Origin: Phycisphaerae bacterium
GTDB lineage: Bacteria > Planctomycetota > Phycisphaerae > UBA1845
DNA length: 64,000 bases
Assembly: GCA_029260135.1 (NCBI GenBank)
Contig: JAJDDV010000058.1
Location: forward strand, 29,184-93,183
Direction of reading: 5' to 3'
Positions 21,858 to 30,388 of this stretch are shown here, in pieces (the stretch's first letter is position 1; the number at the start of each line of letters is the position of its first letter). Position numbers and translations under genes: made by a program. The notes under the pieces are model-generated. The model was not told the DNA's origin, did not search any database, and saw only the letters and a list, made by a program, of their open reading frames with translations.

Positions 21858-23276
21858 ATGTTCGCAACGCAGGACGAGGCTCTGAAGTACATCGCAGACC
21901 AGGATATCGCCATGGTCGACCTGAAGATCTGCGGGATTGCGGGGCAGTGGCTCCATGTGACGATCCCCGCGCGGACCTTCGGCGACCGCCATTTTGAGGA
22001 GGGCGTGGGGTATGACGGTTCTTCCGGATCCGGCTTCACCACCGTCGAGAGCGGCGATGTCGCCGCCCGTCCGGTGCCCGAAACTGCCTTTCTCGACACT
22101 TTCTGCGAGCATCCGACGCTGAGCTTCCTCTGTCGGACCGTCGCGGCGGACACGCGAGAGCCCTTCGCCAGCGATCCGCGGAGCATCGCCGAGAAGGCGG
22201 TGGAGTATCTTCGAGGGCTGGGCGTCGCGGACGAGGCGTTGATGGCGCCGGAGTTCGAGTTCCACGTTTTCGACCGCATCGAGATCGTCAACGACTCCTA
22301 CCTCAACCTTGTGAACCTCGAGTCGCCGGAGATCGAAACGGACGGGCTGACGCCGGCGATTCCGGCGAAGCGGGGATATATGCGTTCGCCGCCGGCGGAT
22401 CGGCTTCAGGACCTTCGCACCGAGATCGCACTGACGCTCGAGGCGATGGGTGTGTCGGTGCGGTATCACCACCACGAGGTCGGCGCACCGGGACAGTGCG
22501 AGATCGAGGTCGGACTTACACCACTGGTGACCGCCGCCGATCAGGCCATGCTCATCAAGTATGTCGTCAAGAATACGGCCTTGCGTCATGGAAAGATCGC
22601 GACGTTTATGCCCAAGCCGGTGTACGGCGAGGCAGGAAACGGGATGCACGTTCATCAGAAGCTGGACGATGGTGGGAAGCCGGTTTTCTTCGATCACCAG
22701 GAAAAGAACTACGCCAACCTCAGCGACACGGCGCTGCAATATGTCGGCGGGTTGCTCAAGCACGGTCCGGCGCTCACCGGGTTGACGAATCCGTCGACGA
22801 ACTCGTTCAAACGGTTGGTGCCGGGCTTCGAGGCGCCGGTCAATCTGTTCTTCTCCTTGGCTAATCGCTCGGCAGCGATCCGTGTGCCGCGGTATGCGGT
22901 TTCTCCTGAGGAGAAGCGGATCGAGTATCGACCGCCCGACTTCACGGGGAATGTCTATCTGACGCTGGCGGGCATGTTGATGGCCGGACTCGATGGCATT
23001 CGTACGAAGATCGACGTCGGCAAGGCATCCTTCGGTCCGTATGATGTGGACATGGCCAAGGAGCCGGAGGAAGTCCAGCGCGAGATTACACCGTTGCCGC
23101 GTTCCCTTTATGATGCGACGGGCGCGCTGGCGCGCGACCACGATTTCCTATGTCAGGGTGACGTCTTTCCGAGTTCATTCATCGAGAACTGGGTCTCCGC
23201 CCGGCGGCGCGACGAGACGGAGGCCATCGCGACGCGGCCCCACCCCTTCGAATATGCCCTGTACCTCGATACCTGA
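21858..23276 (+). CDS. glnA: Glutamine synthetase, type I
   Basis: A 472-residue GSI that condenses glutamate and ammonia with ATP. Landmarks are YDGSSGSGF (the usual latch DGSS), APEFEFHVF with metal-binding glutamates, GNGMHVHQKL, NPSTNSFKRLVPGFEAPV and RSAAIRVPRY. The region of the adenylylation tyrosine reads SLYDATGAL, so a Tyr is present but without the usual LYDLP. ATG 21858 is chosen because GGAGGT lies just upstream and family similarity begins there. It is followed at 121 nt by gatE on the same strand; the product glutamine is the amide donor for GatDE. Confidence 0.95.
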   Translation: MFATQDEALKYIADQDIAMVDLKICGIAGQWLHVTIPARTFGDRHFEEGVGYDGSSGSGFTTVESGDVAARPVPETAFLDTFCEHPTLSFLCRTVAADTREPFASDPRSIAEKAVEYLRGLGVADEALMAPEFEFHVFDRIEIVNDSYLNLVNLESPEIETDGLTPAIPAKRGYMRSPPADRLQDLRTEIALTLEAMGVSVRYHHHEVGAPGQCEIEVGLTPLVTAADQAMLIKYVVKNTALRHGKIATFMPKPVYGEAGNGMHVHQKLDDGGKPVFFDHQEKNYANLSDTALQYVGGLLKHGPALTGLTNPSTNSFKRLVPGFEAPVNLFFSLANRSAAIRVPRYAVSPEEKRIEYRPPDFTGNVYLTLAGMLMAGLDGIRTKIDVGKASFGPYDVDMAKEPEEVQREITPLPRSLYDATGALARDHDFLCQGDVFPSSFIENWVSARRRDETEAIATRPHPFEYALYLDT

Positions 23277-23329
23277 CGGCGTTGTCCCCCCGGCGTAGGT
23301 CGCAGCGCCTGGGTCCCGGTTCCCGACGG

Positions 23330-23358
23330 TTTCCACGGTGCGTCGGGTGACCTATACT
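23330..23358 (+). promoter_or_regulatory. Candidate sigma-70-type promoter for gatE-gatD
   Basis: TTTCCA (23330-23335) and TATACT (23353-23358) are separated by 17 nt and lie 38 nt before the gatE ATG. The -10 box matches 5 of 6 consensus bases and the -35 box 4 of 6. It would allow gatED expression independently of glnA. This is by-eye matching only. Confidence 0.45.
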
Positions 23359-23396
23359 CTGCTCGGCGACCGCGAGTCCAGAGAGAAACCGCACGG

Positions 23397-25382
23397 ATGA
23401 CGTTACCTTTCAAACCCTTCTCCGACATGACGCCCGAGGATTATGCGGCCATCGGTCTCAAGTGCGGCTTGGAGGTCCATCAGCAGCTTCTGACCGATCG
23501 CAAGCTTTTCTGCCGATGCCCGGCCGGTCGTTACAGCGAAGAGTACCAGGCTGAGGTGCTTCGCCACATGCGTCCAACGCTCTCCGAGCTGGGCGAGTAC
23601 GACGGAACGGCGTTGATGGAGAAGAAGACGCGCAAGAACATCTTCTATCGCATCCATCAGGACACCGTTTGTACGTACGAATTCGACGATACGCCGCCGT
23701 TTCTTCCGGATGAGCGGGCGCTGGACATCGGTCTTGAAATCTCGCTACTCCTGCACTTGAACATGGTCAGCGAGATCCATATCTCGCGCAAACAGTACCT
23801 GGATGGGTCGATTCCCACGGGATTCCAGCGCACGGCCATCCTCGGTGTGGGCGGTTGGATTCCCTACGGTGACCGGCGCATCGACATTCGGCAGCTCTCG
23901 ATCGAGGAGGACTCTTGCCGCGAAGTCTCGGACATCGGTCACGATCGAATCTGCCTGACGGATCGGCTCGGGATGCCGCTGATCGAGGTCGTGACGGAAC
24001 CGCAGATGGGGACGCCTGAAGAAACGGCTGAGGTCTGTCAGGTGATCCGTCTGATGTGTCGCTCGACGGGGAAAGTGCGGATCGGGTATGGCGCGGCTCG
24101 CGAGGACGTGAACGTGAGCGTTCGCGGTGGAACTCGGATCGAGATCAAAGGGGTGCCGCAGATCACGCGCATTCCGCTCCTCATTTACAACGAAGCGATG
24201 CGGCAGTGCTCGCTGCTGCACATTCGGGGTCTTCTTTCGCAGCGCGGGATCACGTCGGACACGTTGCAGTGCTCATCGGCTGACGTAACACGCGCGGTTG
24301 CGAAGACTCAGTTCGCGCCGATCCACGAGGCGTTGGCGGTCGGGCATCGCGTTCGGGTCGTCGTGTTGAAGGGCTGGTCGGGGCTGCTGAAGTTGCAGAC
24401 GCAGGAGCAGACGACGTTTGCCAAGGAGTTCTCCGACCGCGTCCGCGTGATTGCGTGCCTGATGACCCTGCCCAATCTGGTGCATTCCGACACGGCATCG
24501 GACCTTCTGACCGTTCGCGATTGGAAGGCGTTGCGGAAGCGTGCCCGGGCGGATGAAAACGACGCACTCATCCTTGTGTGGGGAACCGAGGATGATGTAC
24601 ATACTGCTTGCGAGGAGATCATCAACCGGGCCGTGGAGGCGACGGTAGGCATCCCCAGTGACACGCGGCAGGCGTTCAAGGACGGGACCAGCGGATTCGA
24701 GCGCGTGCTTCCCGGTCCGGAGCGGATGTATCCCGACACGGATTTGCCGCCGATCGCCATTCCGAAGACGCGGATTCAGCGGATTCGTGCGGGGCTTCGA
24801 CCGCCGTCGTGGGAACGCATCGAGCGATATGAGGGCCTCGGTATTCCGGCGGATGTCATCGAACCGCTGAGTATCTCCTCACGGGCGGATCTGTTCGACC
24901 GTCTTGTGGGTGAGCTGAAGGTCGATCCGACGTTGGCATCGGTGATTCTGATTCAGCGCCTTAAATCGTTGCGCCGGTGCGGCCTGCACCCCGAGAAATT
25001 GAGCGATGAAGATCTGTTCGAGGTGTTCAGGGCGTACCGAGACGGTCAGGTCGCGCGCGAGGGGCTCGTTCCGTTATTGGAGGAATTGCTGAAAGACGCG
25101 CCGTCACCGGACGCCGAGCGTTCTGTGCGAGGCACTTTGGAGGGGTATCCGGCGCCACTGTTGGCCGTGGAAACCGACGAGGTGATCCAGCGGGCTGTGC
25201 TCAACGCGAGTTCGCGAGCCTTTCCAAGTGAGGAAACCAAGCACCGCTACATCATGGGGAGTCTGATGGACGACGTGCGCGGTCGGGTTGAGGGGCGGAG
25301 CGTGTCGACAGCGGTGGCCCGGTTGCTGCAAGACAGTGTCTCCGTCGAAGGGGCACGTGCGGTCGGCGAGGATAAGCGATGA
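23397..25382 (+). CDS. gatE: Glutamyl-tRNA(Gln) amidotransferase subunit E
   Basis: A 661-residue GatE, the tRNA-binding kinase/transferase subunit of the archaeal-type GatDE complex, which converts Glu-tRNA(Gln) to Gln-tRNA(Gln). Landmarks are GLKCGLEVHQQLLTDRKLFC with KLFCRCP (a Cys pair), SILxxG-type QYLDGSIPTGFQRTAILG, RQLSIEEDSCR, IPLIEVVTEP-like GMPLIEVVTEPQM, and the GatE-specific PDTDLPPIAI linker. The C-terminal YqeY/GatB-like helical tail is present. Archaeal GatE proteins are about 620-640 residues, so the length fits. It overlaps gatD by 4 nt (ATGA). Confidence 0.95.
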   Translation: MTLPFKPFSDMTPEDYAAIGLKCGLEVHQQLLTDRKLFCRCPAGRYSEEYQAEVLRHMRPTLSELGEYDGTALMEKKTRKNIFYRIHQDTVCTYEFDDTPPFLPDERALDIGLEISLLLHLNMVSEIHISRKQYLDGSIPTGFQRTAILGVGGWIPYGDRRIDIRQLSIEEDSCREVSDIGHDRICLTDRLGMPLIEVVTEPQMGTPEETAEVCQVIRLMCRSTGKVRIGYGAAREDVNVSVRGGTRIEIKGVPQITRIPLLIYNEAMRQCSLLHIRGLLSQRGITSDTLQCSSADVTRAVAKTQFAPIHEALAVGHRVRVVVLKGWSGLLKLQTQEQTTFAKEFSDRVRVIACLMTLPNLVHSDTASDLLTVRDWKALRKRARADENDALILVWGTEDDVHTACEEIINRAVEATVGIPSDTRQAFKDGTSGFERVLPGPERMYPDTDLPPIAIPKTRIQRIRAGLRPPSWERIERYEGLGIPADVIEPLSISSRADLFDRLVGELKVDPTLASVILIQRLKSLRRCGLHPEKLSDEDLFEVFRAYRDGQVAREGLVPLLEELLKDAPSPDAERSVRGTLEGYPAPLLAVETDEVIQRAVLNASSRAFPSEETKHRYIMGSLMDDVRGRVEGRSVSTAVARLLQDSVSVEGARAVGEDKR

Positions 25383-26770
25383 TTTCACAGGGCGACGCTC
25401 TCAAAGGCTATCGCGGTCCCGCACGAAAGATGCTCGAGTGTCACGGCGTAGGCGTGTGGAGCGATGTCGTCGTCGAATCGACCAACGGGCACTTCGAGGG
25501 TCTGATTCTCCCGCGTGCCGAGACGGCCGACGATCGTCACATCGTGCTCAAGCTGGAGTCGGGCTACAACATTGGCGTCGAGGCCGAGACGATCACGAGT
25601 ATTACGGAAATTGGTCGACGAGAGGCCAACTACAAGATCCCCGAAAAGGAGTTTCCGGTCGATCCGGGGAAACCGAACATCTTGCTGTTGGGCACGGGCG
25701 GGACCATTGCAAGCCGGCTGGACTATCGAACCGGCGCGGTGATTCCGGCGTTCTCGCCGGGCGAGCTGTACGGATCGGTTCCGGAGCTGGCCGACATCTG
25801 CAATCTCCGGACGGAAAAACTCTACGGCGTGTTCAGCGAGAACATGGGTCCGGAGCAGTACATTCGGTTGGCGGGGCGGATCGGCGAGGCGATCGCGGAG
25901 GGGGTCGACGGTATCGTCATCGGGCATGGTACCGACACGATGCACCACACCGCGGCCATCCTGACGTTTATGGTTCAGAATCCTCCCGTCCCGATCGTCA
26001 TGGTCGGGTCGCAGCGGTCATCCGATCGCCCCTCGTCCGACGCGGCCATCAATCTGATCAACGCGGTGAAGTCGGCCGCGGAAGGTGACATCGCCGAGGT
26101 TGTCGTTTGCATGTTCGGGCCGACGTCGGATCAATATGACCTGCTCCACCGAGGCACACGGGTGCGGAAGATGCACTCGAGTTACCGCTCCACGTTTCGG
26201 ACGATCGGTGATATTCCTTTGGCGCTGGTCGAGTCCGAGCGAATCGACTACCTGCGTCAGGATTTCAAGCGGCGTCGCGATGATCGCGAAGTGACGATCA
26301 ACACGGCCTTTGAAGATAAGGTGACGATTCTCTACTACTACCCGGGAATGAGGCCGGATGTGGTGGATGCCATCGTCGAGAAGGGCTATCGCGGGATCGT
26401 CATCGCCGGGACCGGGCTGGGGCATATCAACAAGCCGCTCTATCCGGCCATTCGGCGCGCGGCGGAGGCAGGCGTACACATCTACATGACCGTGCAAACA
26501 TTGTGGGGTTATGTGCAGATGTACGTCTACGAGACCGGTCGCGAGATCATGGAACTGGGCGTGGTCCCGGCCGCCAACATGCTTCCCGAGGTGGCCTATA
26601 TGAAACTCTGCTGGGCGCTGGGGCAGTCAGACGATCCGGACGAGGTACGCCGCATCATGCTCACCCCGGTGGCGGACGAGATCACCGATCGCGAACCCTA
26701 CAACGGCTACCTCATCATGCAGGGGGCGATCCCCGAGGTGCAGGAGTTCCTGCGGACGACGAAGCGCTAG
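25379..26770 (+). CDS. gatD: Glutamyl-tRNA(Gln) amidotransferase subunit D
   Basis: A 463-residue GatD, the asparaginase-like glutaminase subunit of GatDE. An N-terminal barrel of ~90 residues precedes the asparaginase domain, as in archaeal GatD. Catalytic landmarks are LLLGTGGTIASRLD (first Thr), IVIGHGTDTMHHTAA (Thr-Asp pair) and a lysine in the following strand region. NENMGPEQ-like ENMGPEQYIRLA is also present. The start overlaps the gatE stop by 4 nt, so stoichiometric co-translation is likely. The stop codon TAG lies inside the terminal repeat of a 125-bp palindromic element. Confidence 0.95.
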   Translation: MISQGDALKGYRGPARKMLECHGVGVWSDVVVESTNGHFEGLILPRAETADDRHIVLKLESGYNIGVEAETITSITEIGRREANYKIPEKEFPVDPGKPNILLLGTGGTIASRLDYRTGAVIPAFSPGELYGSVPELADICNLRTEKLYGVFSENMGPEQYIRLAGRIGEAIAEGVDGIVIGHGTDTMHHTAAILTFMVQNPPVPIVMVGSQRSSDRPSSDAAINLINAVKSAAEGDIAEVVVCMFGPTSDQYDLLHRGTRVRKMHSSYRSTFRTIGDIPLALVESERIDYLRQDFKRRRDDREVTINTAFEDKVTILYYYPGMRPDVVDAIVEKGYRGIVIAGTGLGHINKPLYPAIRRAAEAGVHIYMTVQTLWGYVQMYVYETGREIMELGVVPAANMLPEVAYMKLCWALGQSDDPDEVRRIMLTPVADEITDREPYNGYLIMQGAIPEVQEFLRTTKR

Positions 26771-26891
26771 CAGGCCGTTGAAAAATGTAGCGTCGCCCCT
26801 TGTGGGCGACGAAAACCACAGTAAGACGCCACCCACAAGGGGTGGCGCTACACCTGGGCAACCGAAAGCGACTTCTTCAACAGGCTGCTAG
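26767..26891. repeat. 125-bp element with terminal inverted repeats
   Basis: CTAGCAGGCCGTTGAAAAA on the left and TTCTTCAACAGGCTGCTAG on the right form imperfect terminal inverted repeats of about 20 bp. Between them lies a long imperfect palindrome starting TGTAGCGTCGCCCC and ending GGGGTGGCGCTACA, plus an inner CGCCACCC/GGGTGGCG hairpin. The element fills the gap between gatD and the RND gene, and the CTAG at each end supplies the TAG stop of each gene. It looks like a MITE that also acts as a bidirectional terminator. Confidence 0.75.
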
Positions 26892-29800
26892 GCATGCGGT
26901 CCACCAGCGGTCGACAGCGCCGGGGCGGCACCAGGGGCGACGGTCGGCGTTGACTCCGGATGTAGCACGACCGCGAGGCGTCGCTGGGCGTCGAGGAAGA
27001 GTGTGAACACAGCCGGGACGACCACGAGCGTGAAGACCGTCGACACCAGCAGCCCGCCCAGCACGACACTGCCCAGGCCTCGGTACAACTCGCTGCCTGC
27101 GCCGGGCATGACCACCAGCGGGAACATCCCGAAAATCGAGGTCATGGCGCTCATGAAGATCGGCCGGGTCCGCGTTCGGACGGAGAGAGTGACCGCTTCG
27201 GCTGGTTGGACGCCGTCGCGGCGCATGTAGGTCAGCGCCTGGTGGACGATGAGGATCGCGTTGTTCACGACGATCCCGATCAGGATCACGAAGCCCAGCA
27301 TGGTGAGCACATCGAGCTGCTGAATCGGCGTCGTCACGTCGAACAGGCTCACCTCGTGAACGATGCGTAAGGCGACGAATCCTCCCACAGCCGCAAGCGG
27401 CACGGAGAACATGATCACGAAAGGGTAGGCAAACGACTCGAAGAGTGCGGCCATCAAGAGGTACGTAATGAGCAGGGCGAGAAAAGCACGCGACTGAAAC
27501 AGCATGAGCGCAAGGTCCGGATTGACGGCCAGGAATCCCAGGGATACGAGGATGAACCCTCCGATGAAGACAAGCGTCGCGCCGCGAGCACCGGCGACGG
27601 CGCCGCCAACGCCTGTGGCTATGAGCACGGCGAGGATCAGCGAAAGAACGGACAGCCAGATCGGCAGCCCGAAGAGGCGAGGCTGACGGACGGTATCGCG
27701 GAAGTCGCCAATCAGTGCGCGCTGCGTCTGTGTTAGCCTGTCGGCCGTTCCCGCCAACGAAGTAATCACGTCCGAGTCGATTCTGCCGGCGGTTCGGAGC
27801 GGGGCGATGACTTCCTCTTCCAGTTCGCGCATGGTTTCTTGCAGGGGAACGCCCGTTTTGGGCTTGATGGAGAGCGTCACCGAATCCATTTCTTCGATGT
27901 GCGTGATTTCTTGTGGTGCGGTGGTTCGGTGAAACTGCACGGCGGATACTATCGGTACCACGTCACCGGTCGGCGTGACAATCGGAACCTGTCCGACGTC
28001 CTGCAGGTTGGCGCCTTTCATTCCCACAACCGTCAGCGCCAAGTCGATCTTGTCGCCGCGATCGTTGTATTCCCCGACAAATGCACCGTCGACGCACGCT
28101 CGGACGATGAACCCGACATCGTTGACGTCGAGGCCCAGGTCGGCCGCCTTCACGCGATCCGGGATGAGCTGCACCTCGGGGCGACCCTGATCGTAGTTGG
28201 CGGGGGTGGCCGAAGCGCGTCCGTATCCTGCTTCCCGCGCCTTACGCCGGACCTGACTTGCTGCCGCGACGACATGCTCATGATTGTCACTTCGAATCTG
28301 GATGTCGACCGTGTTCCCGCCGCGAAGACCGCCGCTCTGGAACAAGGAGGTCTGGTTGAACATGGTGAACACGCCCGGTACGCGACTCCCGGCGCGGTTC
28401 ATGACGTGTTCGAGCGGCTTTACGACCGTGGGGTCCTTGGACGTGCAGCCCATGAAGGCACCGCCGCCGAATGAGACATAGAAGAAATTGTCGATCGGCG
28501 GCGGAAGGACCTCCTGAACCAGCTTTCCGTCCTTACCGTACGGAATGTGAACGGTGGGCAGATTGGCGGCCTCTTTGGAGCCACTCTTGGCCTCCCACAT
28601 CGGGCGAACGCCGTCGGTTGGGTCGTTGGGGTCGCCGTCCTCGACCATCCTGGCCATGCGATCGAATTCCTGGATCGAATACCCCGGCGGGGAGAACAGA
28701 AATCCGAAAACGAGGTTCTGATTGCCGGTGGGCATGTACTCCGTGGCGGGCATCAGAAACCAGCTTCCGCCGATCGCGGCGGCGGAGATCCCGGCGACGA
28801 TCGCGAGGCGTCGACCGACACTCGCGTTGATCGCGGCGACCATCGTCGAGACCTGCGTCGCCAACCACCAGGGCTTCTCGCCCTCCGTTTTCGCCTTCGA
28901 TGCGCTGAAGAATTTCGATGCGAGTGGCGGGATCACCAGAATCGATACCATCAGCGAGAGGCCCACGGCTGACGAGATGGCGATGGCAATGTCTTTGAAG
29001 AGCTGACCGGCCTCCTCCTGAATCGTAATGACAGGAAGAAAGACGGCCATCGTCGTGAGCGTACTGGCCAGAACGGCGCCCCAGACCTCATGCGAGCCGT
29101 CGAGCGCCGCCTGTAGTCTCGACTTGCCCATCGATCGGTGACGGTAAATGTTTTCGAGCACGACAATGGCGTTGTCGACGACCATGCCGACGGCGAATGC
29201 CATCCCCGCCAGGAGCACCACGTTGAGGCTACGACCGAGCAGCGTGATGACGAAGAGCGTTCCGATCACCGAGATGGGGATTGCGGCTGCGATAATGCCG
29301 ACCGCGCTAGCGCTTCTCAGGAAAACCATCAGGACGATGATGGACAGAAGACCACCGAGAAACAGGTTCTTCACGACCAGCCAGATGGCGCTCCAGATGT
29401 ACGTCGTTTCGTCGTAGACCTGTGTCAGCTCCAATCCCAGCCCACGGGGCTTTAGGATTTCGCGATTGACCAGAGCGATCTGGCCCTTGAGATTCTCCAT
29501 GGCTTTGATCACGTTCGCGCCGGTTTCCCGCCGGGCGGGCATGGCGATGACCTTGCGCCCTTTGCTGCGAACAAAGCTGACCGGCTTCTTGTACCCATCG
29601 ATGACGGTGGCGACGTCGCGGATATGAACCGGACCGCCCGGTTGATAGGCGACGACGGCCTCTTCGATGTGTTCGATTGCCCTGAATTCGCCGACGGTAC
29701 GATAGCTGGTTTGGTGTTTTCCGCCGGAGATTGTCCCGGCGGAAATGTTTTCGTTCTGACCTCTCAATGCACGTTCGACGTTGCGGAACGAGATCCCGCG

Positions 29801-30388
29801 CGCGGCGAGTCGATAGGGATCGATCTCCACCTGGATTTCTCGCTCGCGCCCGCCGTAGACTGCGATCTCCGCGATTCCCTCCGCTCGTTCGAGGATCGGT
29901 TTGACGTTGTCTTCGATGAACGTCTTGAGATACGCCACGTCTTCGCCGGCCTCGGCGTAGAGGATCATCCAGGCGATGGTCCGCTCCATGTCGTCGTCGG
30001 TCGCGCTCATGACCGGTTCGTCGACTTCTTCAGGATAACCCGTCACCTGGCGGAGCTTGTCGGAAACGTCTCGGTAGGCGGTGTCTTTATCGACGCTGAC
30101 GGGAAACTCCAGCTTGACGATGCCTTCGTTTGCGCTCGCCGTTGACGTCATCTTCCGAAGATTGCTGACGTTCTTGAGCTGCTCCTCTTGCCGGTCGATG
30201 ATTTCGTTCTCAACCTCTTGAGGGCTCGCGCCCGGCCAGCGCGTCTTCACCGTGATGACTGGGCGGTCGACGTCCGGTTTGAGTTGGATGCGCACCTCCG
30301 CAAGACTGAGCAGCCCGAAGAGCACGAGCAGGATGACACCGACGGCGACTTTGACCGGGTTCTCGATGGCGAATCGAATGACGCCCAT
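26888..30388 (-). CDS. RND-family efflux transporter, HAE1/AcrB type
   Basis: A 1166-residue inner-membrane pump. The N-terminal helix (MGVIRFAIENPVKVAVGVILLVLFG), two large periplasmic loops and the duplicated TM blocks are all visible. Proton-relay positions differ from AcrB: the D-D pair reads MVVDNAIVVLEN, and the position of AcrB K940 reads VVNNAILIVH. Two extra hydrophobic segments (LPIWLSVLSLILAVLIATGV and TLVFIGGFILVSLGFLAV, residues ~900-945) precede the usual helix that ends LLMAALFESF. The start ATG directly follows the stop of the adaptor gene with no gap, and GAGGAGGG lies within that gene's 3' end. No outer-membrane factor is nearby. Confidence 0.92.
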   Translation of the reverse strand: MGVIRFAIENPVKVAVGVILLVLFGLLSLAEVRIQLKPDVDRPVITVKTRWPGASPQEVENEIIDRQEEQLKNVSNLRKMTSTASANEGIVKLEFPVSVDKDTAYRDVSDKLRQVTGYPEEVDEPVMSATDDDMERTIAWMILYAEAGEDVAYLKTFIEDNVKPILERAEGIAEIAVYGGREREIQVEIDPYRLAARGISFRNVERALRGQNENISAGTISGGKHQTSYRTVGEFRAIEHIEEAVVAYQPGGPVHIRDVATVIDGYKKPVSFVRSKGRKVIAMPARRETGANVIKAMENLKGQIALVNREILKPRGLGLELTQVYDETTYIWSAIWLVVKNLFLGGLLSIIVLMVFLRSASAVGIIAAAIPISVIGTLFVITLLGRSLNVVLLAGMAFAVGMVVDNAIVVLENIYRHRSMGKSRLQAALDGSHEVWGAVLASTLTTMAVFLPVITIQEEAGQLFKDIAIAISSAVGLSLMVSILVIPPLASKFFSASKAKTEGEKPWWLATQVSTMVAAINASVGRRLAIVAGISAAAIGGSWFLMPATEYMPTGNQNLVFGFLFSPPGYSIQEFDRMARMVEDGDPNDPTDGVRPMWEAKSGSKEAANLPTVHIPYGKDGKLVQEVLPPPIDNFFYVSFGGGAFMGCTSKDPTVVKPLEHVMNRAGSRVPGVFTMFNQTSLFQSGGLRGGNTVDIQIRSDNHEHVVAAASQVRRKAREAGYGRASATPANYDQGRPEVQLIPDRVKAADLGLDVNDVGFIVRACVDGAFVGEYNDRGDKIDLALTVVGMKGANLQDVGQVPIVTPTGDVVPIVSAVQFHRTTAPQEITHIEEMDSVTLSIKPKTGVPLQETMRELEEEVIAPLRTAGRIDSDVITSLAGTADRLTQTQRALIGDFRDTVRQPRLFGLPIWLSVLSLILAVLIATGVGGAVAGARGATLVFIGGFILVSLGFLAVNPDLALMLFQSRAFLALLITYLLMAALFESFAYPFVIMFSVPLAAVGGFVALRIVHEVSLFDVTTPIQQLDVLTMLGFVILIGIVVNNAILIVHQALTYMRRDGVQPAEAVTLSVRTRTRPIFMSAMTSIFGMFPLVVMPGAGSELYRGLGSVVLGGLLVSTVFTLVVVPAVFTLFLDAQRRLAVVLHPESTPTVAPGAAPALSTAGGPHA

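Noticed and set aside
21528..23141. 537-codon minus-strand frame opposite glnA
   Set aside because: Arg/His/Leu-rich, no motif, and fully antisense to glutamine synthetase.
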